From assembly GCA_022414725.1 (NCBI GenBank), contig CM039462.1:47180721-47244720 (forward strand): a stretch of 64,000 nucleotides of DNA. The letters run 5' to 3'. The translations under genes and the position numbers were made by a program. Below, one piece after another: positions 12,020 to 27,000 of the stretch. Below the pieces are notes generated by a model that saw only the letters and a list, made by a program, of their open reading frames with translations, made no database searches and had not been told where the DNA came from. How positions within the stretch are numbered: the first letter of the stretch is position 1; the number at the start of each line of letters is the position of its first letter. This DNA is from Microglena sp. YARC. Taxonomy: Eukaryota > Chlorophyta > Chlorophyceae > Chlamydomonadales > Chlamydomonadaceae.

Positions 12020-15000
12020 ACACACATAAGTAAAGGATGCAAGCAACGCACCGGGGGAGCTTTATGAGCAGTTCAGAGGCTTGAGCAAACATGGGCACAC
12101 ACACATCCCCACATCCTTTTTTTACCTCCTTCACTCCGAATGTACCCCTGAAGCCCAACCCCACCACCACCACACCCACCACCCACCCACCGCACCCACC
12201 CACATACAGGACACACACACACACACACACACATGAGTAAGCATGCACAGCAACGCACCAGGGAGCTTAAGAGCAGCAGAGGGCCTTGATGCAAACCACT
12301 GCACACACACATCTCCCACAATCCTTATTACCTCCCTTCACTCCATGTACTGGTCCCAAAGCCCCTCCCCTACCCACACACACCCACACCCAGCAACCCC
12401 TCGACACCCAACACCCACACCACCACACCCACACACAAGTAAGCATGCAAGCAACGCACCAGGGAGCTTATGAGCAGCAGAGGCTTGAGCAATGTTGCGA
12501 AACCAACTGCACACAACACACACATCCCCCAGTCCATGTCCCCGCCCCCCCCCCCCCCTCCCCACCAAACCCAAACAAATGCAACAAGCAAGAAAAGGTA
12601 GCAGCAAAGCAACCTACACAGGGAGTTGATGAACAGCAGAGGCTTGAGCAATACCACTGAGCACACTGCATCCATGCTTTCACGCTATGGGCGCCATCTA
12701 TGAAGTACAGTGCACAGGCGGCTGCAGGCGGCCTGGCGCCTGTACTGCCTGCCAACTGAGGTCAGAGTCAAGGCCCTGGTGCCTGTACTGCCTGCCACTG
12801 AGTCAGTCTAGGAGGCAGGACACGCGAAGATTCGTCTACTGCCTTAATGTAAATACAATCTGTATGTCATTGCAACAAATCATTGTTCGATGTATCTATT
12901 GTTGGTGGTGGTGGTGGTGCTGCTGTTGGCTATGTCTGTTTGCGTTTGTTGGTTGGTGGTGGTGAATGGTGGATGGATTTGGTGTTTGTTGTTGTTTGTT
13001 GTTGGACTTTGTGTGGACTCACAGCATTTTAGACTTTGACAAAAAACGAAGTTTGTTGTGTGCCACTGAGTCAGTCAAGGGTCCTAGGCGCCAGTGGACT
13101 GCCTTATTGCTGCACTAGAGTCAGGGAAATGGCACGGGCACAGCGAAACTGAACTCGTGTACTCCACAATTCTGCATGTCGTTGCACACAATTTTTTAGA
13201 TGAATATATTGTCTTGGTGGTGCTTGCTGGGTTTGCTGCTGTTGTTGGTTGGTGGTGTTTGGTGGTGTTGGTGGTGGATTGGTGATGTAGTTTGTTGTTG
13301 TTGGTGGTCTGCATTTAGAGTACTTGTCCTCAAAAACGAGGGTTCGTGTGTGCCACTGACTTAGTTATAAAGGGGCAGGACAGGCGAACTCGTATACTGC
13401 CACAATCTGCATGTCATGTCATGTCACACACATCATGTACATGAATATGTTGGTGTTGGTGGTGTTGGTGTTGATGGTGGTGGCGTTGGTGTTGTTGGTG
13501 TTGTTGGTGTTGTTGGTGTTGTTGGTGTTGTTGGTGTTGTTGTTGGTGTTGATGGTGTTGGTGTTGGTGTTGGTGGTCAGCCTTATGGACACTTGGCAAC
13601 ACGAGGTCGTGTGTGCCACTGAGTCAGTCAAAGGCAGGGCAGCGAACGCATATCATTGCACACACATCATGTAGTAGATGAATCTTTTGTTGTTGTTGGT
13701 GCTGGTGCTGCTGTTGGTGATGTTGGTGTTGGTGTTAGTTGGTGGTGTTTGGTGGTGTTGGTGGTGGTGATGTGGATTTGGTGTTGGTGTTGTGTGTTGT
13801 TGTTGGTGGTGCTGCTGTTGGTGATGTGATGGTGTATGGTGGTGGTCAGCATTTAGATACTTGGCAACATCGAGGTTGTGTGCGCCACTGAGTCAAGGAA
13901 AAGAACGAAAAAAGAAGAAAGAAAAAAAAAATAAAAAAAAAAAAGGAAAAGTCAAAAGGGCAGGGCAGCGAACTCATATATCATTGCACAGTATCATGTA
14001 GGTAGATGAATCTTTTGTTGTTGTTGGTGCTGGTGCTGCTGTTGGTGGAGTTGGTGGTGGATTGGTGGTAATGGTGGTGATGGTGGATTGGTGGTGGTGT
14101 TTAGATACTTGGCAAAAACGAGGTCGTGTGTGCCACTGAGCTAGTCAAGGGCAGGGTAGCAGACTCAAATCATTGCACACAACATATTGTTGATGAATCT
14201 TGTTGTTCGTTGTGGTTCTAACATCATAACTCTTCATGTCATTGCATACAAAGCATGCAGATGAATCTGCTGTTAGTGGTCTTACATCAAATTCTGCCAT
14301 GTTATGCACCCTCATCATGTAGAGATGAAAATCTGTGTGGTGCTGGTGCTGTGTGTGCTTGGTGCTGCTGCTGGTGCGTGCTGAGTGCTGCTGTTGTGTG
14401 GTGCTTGGTGCTGGTGCTGTTGCTGTGCTGGTGCTGGTGCCTGGTGGTGTTGTGCTGTGTGTTGGTGCTGGTGCTAGGTGTTGGTGCTTGGTGCGGTGCT
14501 TTGGTGCTGGTGTTGCCTGTGCTGGTGCTAGTGCCTGGTGCCGTGCTGGTGCTAGTGCTGGTGGGTGTTGGTGTTGGTGTGTATGGTGGCTGTCGCTGGT
14601 GTGGTGCTGTGCTGGTGCTGTGGTGCTGGTGTTGGTGCTGGTGCTGGTTTTGTTGGTGGTGGTGCTGCTGTTGTGCTGGTGCTGGTGCTGGTGCTGGTGC
14701 TGGTGCTGGTGCTGTCCTGTGGCTGGTGCTGATGTGTGCTGGTGTGTGGGTTGGTGCTCGGGCTGGTTGCTGGTCACGGTGCTGTGTGGTTTGGTGTTGT
14801 GGCTGGTGCTGGTGCTGGTTGCTGGTGGTGTTGGTGCTGTTGGTGCTGGTGCTGGTGCTGGTGCTGTGCTGCTGTTGTGCTGGTGCTGGTGGAGTGCTGT
14901 CTGGTGCTGGTGCTGGTGCTGGTTGGGCGTGGTGCTGGTGCTTGGCTGGTGCTGGGTGCTGGTGCTGTGCTGGTGGCTGGTGCTGGTGGTGCGCTGGTGC

Positions 15001-18000
15001 TGGTGCTGTGCTGGATGCTGGTGCTGGTGCTTTGTGGTGCTGGTGCTGTGTGTGTGGTGCTGGTGCTGGTGCTGGTGTTGGTGCTGCTGGTTTGCTGGTG
15101 CTATTGCTGTGTGTCTGGTGTTGGTGCTGGTGCTGGTTTGGTGCTTGGTGTGCTGCTGGTGCTGGTGCGCCTGGGTGTGTGCTGTGCTGGTGCTGCTGTT
15201 GCTGGTGCTGTGCTTGTGTTTGGTGCTGCTGGTGCTGGTGCTGTGTGCTGGTGCTGTGCTGGTGCTAGGTGCTGGTGCTGCCTGGTGCTTGGTTTGGTGC
15301 TTGGTTTTGGTGCTGGTGCATTGTGGTGCTGGTGCTGGTCGGTGCTGGCATCTGGGTGCTGCCGTGTGCTGGTGCTGGGCGGTAGCTGGTGCTGGTGCTG
15401 GTGCTGGTGCTGTGGTGCTGCTGCTGCTTGGTGCTGGTGCTGGTGCTTGCTGAATGTGGGTGCTGGTGCTGGTGCTGGTGTCTGGTGCTGGTGCTGTGCT
15501 GGTGTCTGGTGCTGGTGCTGGTGCTGGTGTTGGTGCTGGGGTGCGCTGGTGCTGGTGTTCCCGGTCGCCTGGTGCTGTGGGTGCTGTGTGCTGGTGCTGG
15601 GGTTTGGTGGTGGTGCTTGGTGCTGGTGCTTTTGGTGCTGCTTGTGCCTGGTGCTGGTGTGGTGCTGGTGCTGGGTGCTGGGGGCTGGGGGTGTGGTGCT
15701 TGGTGGCTGGTGTTGGTGCTGGTGCGGTGCTGGTGCTGTGCTGGGTGCTCCGCGGGGTGCTATGCTGGTGCTGGTGCTGTGGCTGGTGCTGGTGCTGGGT
15801 CTCTGTGGTGCTGGTGCTGGTGCTGGTGTGCTGGTGCTGGTGCTGTGCGGTGCTGGTGCTGTGCTGGTGCTGGTGCTGGTGGCTGTTGTGTTGGTGCTGG
15901 TGTTGGGTAGTTCTGGGGTGCTGCTGTTGGTGATAAGTTGCATCATACCATCACCAACATAACATTAACATCACAATTATTTTGTTTTTTTTTTTTTTTT
16001 TTTTTTTCAATTGCATGCACATACTTAACATGGCTTGGTTGAGTTGATTGTCATTGCTTTAGGTTGGGCAAGTCTCTTTAGCCTATTTGGCCTACCCCTA
16101 GACTTTAACATACATACACATTATTTGGCCTACCCCTGGATGGTAACATATATACTCACAAGCTTGGAATCACCTACTGTATGGAAGGGTTGGGTTGGGC
16201 AAGTCCCTTTAGCATATTTTGACTAACCTTGGACTGTAGCACACACTATAGCTCTTCTTGTCACGTTTGTGTAATAAACTTTATCCTACTTGGCTAACCC
16301 TGGACTGTTACGTACATATAAATACAATATACATATAATATTCATATAATATACACATAATATGCATATAATGCTGACCTGTCTGCGGCCAGGAAAAGCT
16401 ACACTGGCAAGCCCTAACTGACCTGACTGGGGCCAGGCCAAGCCACACTGACAAACCCTAACTGACCTGACTGCGGCCAGGCAAGCAACACTGGCAAAGC
16501 CCTAAACTGACCTGACTGCGGCCTGGCCAAGCTACACTGACAAACCTAATTGACCCTGACTGGCGGCCAGGCCAAGCAACACTGGCAAGCCCTAACTGAC
16601 CTGACTGCGGCCTGGCCAAGCTACACTGACAAACCCTAATTGACCTGACTGCGGCCAGGCCAAGCAACACTGGCAAGCCCTAACTGACCTGACTGGGGCC
16701 AGGCCAAGCCACACTGGCAAGCCCTAACTGAACTGACTGCGGCCAGGCCAAGCAACACTGGCAAGCCTTAATTGACCTGACTGCGGCCAGGCCAAGCCAC
16801 ACTGACAAACCCTAACTGACCTGACTGCGGCCAGGCCAAGCAACACTGGCAAGCCCTAACTGACCTGACTGTGGCCATGCCAAGCCACACTGGCAAGCCC
16901 TAACTGACCTGACTGCGGCCAGGCCAAGCAACACTGGCAAGCCCTAATTGACCTGAACTGCGGCCAGGCCAAGCCACACTGACAAACCCTAACTGACCTG
17001 ACTTGCGGCCAGGCAAGCAAACACTGGCAAGCCTAACTGACCTGACTGTGGCCAGGCCAAGCAACACTGGCAAGCCCCAACTGACCTGACTAGCGGCCAG
17101 GCACAAGCCACATTGTGCAAGCCCTAATTTCATACACTGGGGGTAGGAGCCCACCGCCCGGTGTAAGTCGAGTGCCAACTATGGCTGACTTGTTTGTACT
17201 TGACGCTGATGTCACCTTTTCCCAGGTGGATGCTAGGCGTACTGCTAGACCGGCGTTGATCAACTGCAATAGGGGGTAGAGGGGGGTTGTTGTGGAGGGA
17301 GGTGTTTGTGTGTTGTGTGTGTGTAGCTATGGTGGATGGTGTTGTATGGGAGTAGCTGACTTTGTAATGGGTGGAGGTTGTGGTGTGTTTATATTTGTGA
17401 GGAGGAGGCTGACCGGATTGTGGAGGGATACGCTAGAGTGTAACCGAGCATCAAAGAGTGGTGTGGCGGCCAGGGAGTATGGCACAGGTGTGGTGTGTGT
17501 AGTGATGAGGTGTGAGGGATGAGGGGGGAGCGGAGGTGTGAAGAGTTCGGTGTGTGGGGGTTAGGATCAAGGGGGGGTGGTATTGGGTGTGGTAGGAGGG
17601 ACGGTGTGAAGGGAGGAGTAAAGGGAAGTAGTGCAGATGGTGTGGGAGGGGATAGAGAGCGGGTATTGGTTGTGTGTGGAGCAGAGGGAGGAGAGATGTG
17701 TAAGATGGGTGTGGAGGGAGGAGGAGGCGCGCGTGGAAGAGTGGTGTGGGGTGTGGAGGGAGAGAGAGGGGTACGGAGGAGGTTTCGGTGTGGGTTTGGA
17801 AGGAGGACAGAGGTGTGGGTAGGAGGGGTAAGGGGTGGGAAGGGAGGTAGTTTGGTGGAAGGAGAGGACAATGGGAAGGAGGGAGGAGGGAGCGAGGTGA
17901 GGGGAGTGTACGGTTGACCTAGTAGTATGCTACACGCCAGCCACCCACCACCCCGACCACCCACGCACCCACCACCATCACCAGAACATCTATCACACAC

Positions 18001-21000
18001 CACACCCATCACCCACCACACTACACGCACGTCACCCACCACACCACCACCCACACCACATGCCATCCAGACCACAGCAACTCTCATGCTCGCCCTGATG
18101 CTCGCTCTAACCCCTTCAATCAATATTAAGTTGGGGCACGCCACCTGAGATTGTCTGAACTCTCACCATGATGCTTGCTTCATACCAAGTTGGGGCCACT
18201 GCCATCAGATTGCATTTCTAATCTCACCTCATGCTTGTTACAATACCCAAGTTGGGGCACGCACCTGAGATTGTTTCTGAACTCTCACCTGATGCTTGCC
18301 TCCAATACCAAGTTGGGGCACGCCACCTGAGATCGTTTTGAACTCTCACCTGATGCTTGCCTCCAATACCAAGTTGGCGCAGCAGATCGTGAATCTACTT
18401 GCAAGTTGGGGGCACACCCATCCGTTTTGAACTCTCTCTGACCCTGACCAAGTTGGGGCACGCCACCTGAGATACAGTTTTGAACTCTCACCTGATGCCT
18501 TGCTCCAATACCAAGTTGGGCACGCTACCTGAGATCAGTATTTTGAACTCTCACCTGATGCTTGCCTCCAATACCAAGTTGGGGCACGCCACCTGAGATC
18601 GTTTTAAAGCTGTCTAAAGGGGACACCACTTCCAGGGAGGTGTCAACAGCTCTAGCGCACTCCTGTTTGGCATGAAGTTGTGGGTGTGGTGTTTGGTAGT
18701 GTGGTGAGGATGGTGTGTGGTATGTGGTATGTGCTATGTGGTATGTGGTATGTGGTATGTGGTATGTGGTATGTCGGTAATGTGGTGTGTGTGTGTGTTG
18801 GTGTGTGTGGTGCACAAATAAACACTACATACACTCACATAGACACACTACATAGCACACAATACACTAATATGCACAACATATGGCTACATAATAAACA
18901 CATAACATACTACGCACACACACATCACACACACACACACACACACACACACTACACTACACACACACACACACACACACACACAAAACAAACACATACA
19001 TACATACATACATACATAAACCGCACACCACGTACGCTTCTCACCCCAACTTACTTGTAATGACTCCATTGCCGCCCCTGGTTGCTCTACAGTCTATCCC
19101 TGGACTGTTATGTACATACGCACACACATACATATGAACACATGAACACAACGCACACATCACCATTCACCCCAACTCACTTCCAATGACCCCATGGCAG
19201 ACATCTGGTTGCTTTACAGTCGTCCTGGACTGTTATAACATACACACCACACACAAACACATAATATGCAAGCACACACACATGCACACACACGCGGTGC
19301 CTTCGCACCCCAACATCACTTATATATGACTCCAGCCGCCTCTGTGTTGCTCTACAGGCTATCCCTGAACTGTTCACATGCATACGCACACACACACACG
19401 AGGACAAACACACACACATACATACGCAAACGCACACACAAGCAAACACATATACACACATGCACACACACACAAACACACACATACATACGCAAACGCA
19501 CACACAAGACAATAACAATATACAACAATGCACACACACACAAACACACACACATACCATACGCCAAAACGCACACACAAGCAAAACATCATATAAACAC
19601 ACAAGCACACACAATAACCAATCAACATATGTACACTTTTAACCCCAAGCTCACTTTTCTGACTCCATGGAACCTCTAGGTTTCTCTACAGTCCTATCCC
19701 TGGATTGTAATGTACATACGTATCACACATGCATATGCCAACACAACACATGCGCACACCACAACACACACCCATAAACACACATAGAAATGGAAACACA
19801 CACACACTTACACACAAACACACACTTCCCACCCCCAACTCACTTCTACTGAAAAACATGGCCACCTCTGGTTTCTCTACAGTCTATCCCTGGATTGTAA
19901 TGTACATACGTACACACATGCATATGCAAACACACACATGCACACCCACACACACCAATACACACATACACACAATGACTCGCTTCTAATGACTCCATGG
20001 CCACTCTGTTTCTCTACAGTCTATCCCATGGATTGTAATGTACATACGTACACACATGCATATGCAACACACACATGCACACACCACACACACAATACAC
20101 CAATACACACACATACACACAAACACGTACACACTTCCCACCCCCGACTTGCTTCTAATGACTCCATGGCCACCTCTGGTTTCTCTACAGTCTATCCCTG
20201 GATTTTAATGTACATACGTACACACATGCATATGCAAACACACACATGCGCACCCACACACACCCATAAACAAACATACAAATGGAAACACACACACACA
20301 CGCACACACCAGCACACACACACACTACCCACCCCCAACTCACTCATTATGACTCTTTTGCCGCCTCTGGTTGCTCTACAGGCTATCCCTGGACTGTTAT
20401 ATGCATACGCACACACACACACACAAACACACGCATACATACATACGCAAACACACACACAAGCAAACAAACGTACACACACACATAACCAAGCACACAT
20501 GTACACTTCTAACCCCCAACTCACTCCTTATGACTCCATTGCCACCTCTGGTTTCTATGCAGTCTATCCCTGGACTTTAATGTACATACGTACACACATG
20601 CATATGCAAACACACACATGTGCCCCCCCCCACACACATAAACACAAATACAAATGGAAACACACACACACACACTCTTCCCACCACAACTCACTTCTAC
20701 TGACACCATGGCTGCCTCTGGTTGCTCTGCAGCCTATTCCTGGACTGTTATATACATACGCACACACATGCATATGCAAACACACACATATACACACGCA
20801 TAACTAAGCACACACGTACACATCCCACCCCCAACTCACTTGTAATGACTTCATTGCCGCCTCTGGTTTCTCTATAGTCTTTCCGAAGACTGTTACATAC
20901 ATACACACACAAATATATATGCAAATTCACACACACAAACACATCAATATGCAAGCACACACACACATGCACACACACACACATACATACAAACAAACAC

Positions 21001-24000
21001 ACACACGTACACTTCCCACCCCCAACTCACTTGTAATGCCTCCATTGCCGCCTCTGGTTGCTCTACATGCTATCCCTGGACTGTTACATACATACGCACA
21101 CATATACATATGCAAACACACACACACACAAACACATCAATATGCAAGCACACACACACATGCACACACACATACATACAAACACACACACACGCACACT
21201 TCCCACCCCCAACTCACTTGTAATGCCTCCATTGCCGCCTCTGGTTGCTCTACTGTGAAGCCCAGGGAACCAGATTTGAGGATCCCTCCCTTGTGTGCTG
21301 CTATTTTCTGCAACAACGAAGCAATAATTTATATGAGTACACCGAATTAAATGATTTATATATCATAATATTGCATATATAATTCATAAGTTGCTTTACT
21401 GTGAAGCCCAGGATTCCAGATTTGAGGATCCCTCCCCTGTGTGCTGCTATTTTCTGTAGCAACGCAACAAGGCGCGGTATGAGTACTATTGTATAGTACT
21501 ATTGTTCACTTTAACAGCATGCCCATTCAGGCGCTACTTTTATTTTACTTATGCATACATTATTTATTAGTTTCTCTACAGTGAAGCCCAGAGATCCAGG
21601 TTTGAGGACCCCTCCTTTATGTGCTGCTATTTTCTGCAACAAAGTAGGAAGAATTTAATTGAATATATGATTTATATATCCTAATATTGCACATTTTATT
21701 CATAAGTTGCTTTACAGTGAAGTCCAGAGATCCAGGTTTGAGGAACCCTCCTTTATGTGCGGCTATTTTCTGCAACAAAGTAGCAAGAATTTAATTGAAT
21801 ATGTGATTTAGATATCATAATATTGCACATTGTATTCATAAGTTGCTTTACAGTGAAGCCTAGGGATTCATGTAAGAGGAGCCCTCCCTTGTGTGTGTAG
21901 CTACTTTCTGCAACGATGCAACAAGGCGCGGTATGAGTACATGATTTATATAAATAATAATATTGCATGTATTATTTTTAAGTTGCTTTACATTGAAGCC
22001 TAGGGATCCATGTTTGAGGAGCCCTCCCACGTGTGCTGCTATTTTCTGCAGCAACGCAACACAAAGTGTTAATAGAGAGTATTAACAATACAGTATAAAT
22101 ATATATGAGCATATGATATAATATGAATAAAATGGAATACATATATGAGCATGTGATATCTCTGCAACAATGCCACACTAACTGTTAGTAGAGAGTGTTG
22201 ACAATACAATATAAATATATACGAGCATATGATATAATATAAATAAAATGGAATATATATATGAGCATGTGATATCTCTGAAACAACGCAACACTAACTG
22301 TTAGTAGAGAGTGTTGACAATACAATATAAATATATACGACATATGATATAATATAAATAAAATGGAATATATATATGAGCATTGATATCCTCTGAAACA
22401 ACGCAACACTAACTGTTAGTAGAGAGTGTTGACAATACAATATAAATATATACGAGCATATGATATAATATAAATAAAATGGAATATATATATGAGCATG
22501 TGATATTCTGAAACAACGCAACACTAACTGTTAGTAGAGAGTGTTGACAATACAATATAAATATATACGAGCATATGATATAATATAAATAAAATGGAAT
22601 ATATATATGAGCATGTGATATCTCTGAAACAACGCAACACTAACTGTTAGTAGAGAGTGTTGACAATACAATATAAATATATACGAGCATATGATATAAT
22701 ATAAATAAAATGGAATATTATATATGAGCATGTGATATCTCTGAAACAACGCAACACTAACTGTTAGTAGAGAGTGTTGACAATACAATATAAATATATA
22801 CGAGCATATGATATAATATAAATAAAAATGGAATATATATATGAGCATGTGATATCTCTGAAACAACGCAACACTAACTGTTAGTAGAGAGTGTTGACAA
22901 TACAATATAAATATATACGAGCATATGATATAATATAAATAAAATGGAATATATATATGAGCATGTGATATCTCTGAAACAACGCAAACACTAACTGTTA
23001 GTAGAGAGTGTTGACAATACAATATAAATGAGCATATACGAGCATATGATATAATATAATATAAAATGGAATATATATATGAGCATGTGATATCTCTGAA
23101 ACAACGCAACACTAACTGTTAGTAGAGAGTGTATGACATATAATAATACAATATATAATATATACGAGCATATGATATAATATAAATAAAATGGAATATA
23201 TATATGAGCATGTGATATCTCTGAAACAACGCAACACTAACTGTTAGTAGAGAGTGTTGACAATACAATATAAATATATAACGAGCATATGATATAATAT
23301 AAATAAAATGGAATATATATATGAGCATGTGATATCTCTGAAACAACGCAACACTAACTGTTAGTAGAGAGTGTTGACAATACAATATAAATATATACGA
23401 GCATATGATATAATATAAAATAAAATGGAATATATATATGAGCATGTGATATCTCTGAAACAACGCAACACTAACTGTTAGTAGAGCAGTGTTGACAATA
23501 CAATATAAATATATACGAGCATATGATATAATATAAATAAAATGGAATATATATATGAGCATGTGATATCTCTGAAACAACGCAACACTAACTGTTAGTA
23601 GAGAGTGTTGACAATAAATATAAAATATATACGAGCATATGATATAAATATAAATAAATGGAATATATATATGAGCATGTGATATCTCTGAAACAACGCA
23701 ACACTAACTGTTAGTAGAGAGTGTTGACAATACAATATAAATATATACGAGCATATGATATAATATAAATAAAATGGAATTATATATATGAGCATGTGAT
23801 ATCTCTGAAACAACGCAACACTAACTGTTAGTAGAGAGTGTTGACATTGATATGAAACCAACGCAACACATAGTAGAGATATGACAATAAATAAAAATAA
23901 AATGAAATATATATATGATGTGATATCTCTGAAACACGCAACACTAACTGTTAGTTAGAGAGGTGTTGACAATACAATATAAATATATACGAGCATAGAT

Positions 24001-27000
24001 ATAATATAAATAAAATGGAATATATATATGAGCATGTGATATGAAACAACGCCACACTCTGAAACAACGCAACACTAACTGTTAGTAGAGAGTGTTGACA
24101 ATACAATATAAATATATACGAGCATATGATATAATATAATAAAATGGAATATATATATGAGCATGTGATATCTCTGAAACAACGCAACACTAACTGTTAG
24201 TAGAGAGTGTTGACAATACAATATAAATATATACGAGCATATGATATAATATAAATAAAATGGAATATATATATGAGCATGTGATATCTCTGAACAACGC
24301 AACACTAAACTGTTAGTAGAGAGTGTTGACAATACATATAAATATATACGAGCATATGATATAATATAAATAAAATGGAATATATATATGAGCATGTGAT
24401 ATCTCTGAAACAACGCAACACTAACTGTTAGTAGAGAGTGTTGACAATACAATATAAATATATACAGAGCATATGATATATATATAATAAAATGGAATAT
24501 ATATATGAGCATGTGATATCTCTGAAACAACGCAACACTAACTGTTAGTAGAGAGTGTTGACAATACAATATAAATATATACGAGCATATGATATAATAT
24601 AAATAAAATGGAATATATATATGAGCATGTGATATCTCTGAAACAACGCAACACTAACTGTTAGTAGAGAGTGTTGACAATACAATATAAATATATACGA
24701 GCATATGATATAATATAAATAAAATGGAATATATATATGAGCATGTGATATCTCTGAAACAACGCAACACTAACTGTTAGTAGAGAGTGTTGACACAATA
24801 CATATAAAATATATACGAGCATATGATATAATATAAATAAAATGGAATATATATATGAGCATGTGATATCTCTGAAACAACGCACACTAACTGTTAGTAG
24901 AGAGTGTTGACAATACAATATAAATATATACGAGCATATGATATAATATAAATAAAATGGAATATATATATGAGCATGTGATATCTCTGAAACAACGCAA
25001 CACTAACTGTTAGTAGAGAGTGTTGACAATACAATATAAATATATACGAGCATATGATATAATATAAATAAAATGGAATATATATATGAGCATGTGATAT
25101 CTCTGAACAACGCAACACTAACTGTTAGTAGAGAGTGTTGACAATACAATATAAATATATACGAGCATATGATATAATATAAATAAAATGGAATATATAT
25201 ATGAGCATGTGATATCTCTGAAACAACGCAACACTAACTGTTAGTAGAGAGTGTTGACAATACAATATAAATATATACGAGCATATGATATAATATAAAT
25301 AAAATGGAATATATATATGAGCATGTGATATCTCTGAAACAACGCAACACTAACTGTTAGTAGAGAGTGTTGACAATACAATATAAATAATAAACGACAA
25401 TATAAATATATGAAAACAACGACTAATTATAGAGATATAATATAAATAAAATGGAATATATATATGAGCATGTGATATCTCTGAAACAACGCAACACTAA
25501 CTGTTAGTAGAGAGTGTTGACAATACAATATACAATATATACGAGCATATATATAATATAAATAAAATGGAATATATATATGAGCATGTGATATCTCTGA
25601 AACAACGCAACACTAACTGTTAGTAGAGAGTGTTGACAATACAATATAATATATAACGAGCATATGATACATATATATAATAAATGGAATATATATATGA
25701 GCATGTGATATCTCTGAAACAACGCAACACTAATGTTAGTAGAGAGTGTTGACAATACAATATAAATATATACGAGCATATGATATAATATAAATAAAAT
25801 GGAATATATATATGAATGTGATATTCTGAAAACGCACACTAACTGTTAGTAGAGAGTGTTGACAATACAATATACAAATATATACGAGCATATGATATAA
25901 TATAAATAAATGGAATATATATATGAGCATGTGATATCTCTGAAACAACGCAACACTAACTGTTAGTAGAGAGTGTTGACAATGACAATACAATATAAAT
26001 ATATACGAGCATATGATATAATATAAATAAAATGGAATATATATATGAGCATGTGATATCTCTGAAACAACGCAACACTAACTGTTAGTAGAGAGTGTTG
26101 AAAATAAAATGGAATATATGTATGAGCATATGATATTATATAAATAAATGGAATGTATGAATACAATACATTTGATTATATAAATAAAATAAAACGAATT
26201 ATATCAATAAAATGGATCATATATCAGCATATGATCTTTCTGCAACAACGCAGCACTAACTTTTAGTAGAGTGTTCAAATAACATGGAAAATGTATAGGA
26301 ATATACACGAGGCGTACCTTGATCGTGTCTCCCAACTGGTCGGTGTGGTCAGGACCAAACAATATGATGCCTTTCAAAAAAAAAATCTTGATATATGTAT
26401 AAATAAATATATGTAATACACAACATAATTACCTCGATGGTGTCACCCAACTGGTCTATGTGGTCCAAACCCAGGGAAGTGATGCCGCACACAACAGGGG
26501 ATGGAATGGCATTGGTGGCGTCCACTCTCCCGCCCACTCCAACCTCCAGAATGACTACGTCCACTTGCTGGCTGACAAATATGCGCAATGCTGAATGTTT
26601 GTCACAAAATACATTTAATATTTTCAGTATTTAGCTAGGGTGCAGTTGTCTGTTTGTAGTCTGTGATAGTTTTTTAATTTCCCTCTTTTTTTTTTTTTTT
26701 TTTTTTCTTGTTCTTTATTTTGTATTGTTTGTATTTTGTATTGGGTATAGTTGTCAGTTTCTAGCCTGTGATAGTTTTCCATCTTCTTGTGCCACTTCTT
26801 CTTCTCATACAACCTCCAACCTAGAGAACAACTACCTCCACTTGATGGACAACAAAAATGCGCAATGCTGCACGATGAACACAACATGTTTGCTGCTTAC
26901 AGCATGTACCTAGGGTGTAGTTCTCTGTTTCTAGTTTGCTGTCTTTATCACTGTTTCTTCATCTTCCCCTTTCAACCTCCTGAATGACTACGTCCACTTG

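Noticed and set aside
14255..15962. Long open frames of 200-400 codons on both strands
   Set aside because: They are translations of the GGTGCT hexamer array; all frames are open because the repeat lacks stop words, and the composition is not that of a protein family.
22185..26166. Series of similar small proteins on the minus strand
   Set aside because: Each is a translation of the 115-bp satellite, with frames broken and rejoined by indels; no initiation context or conservation.
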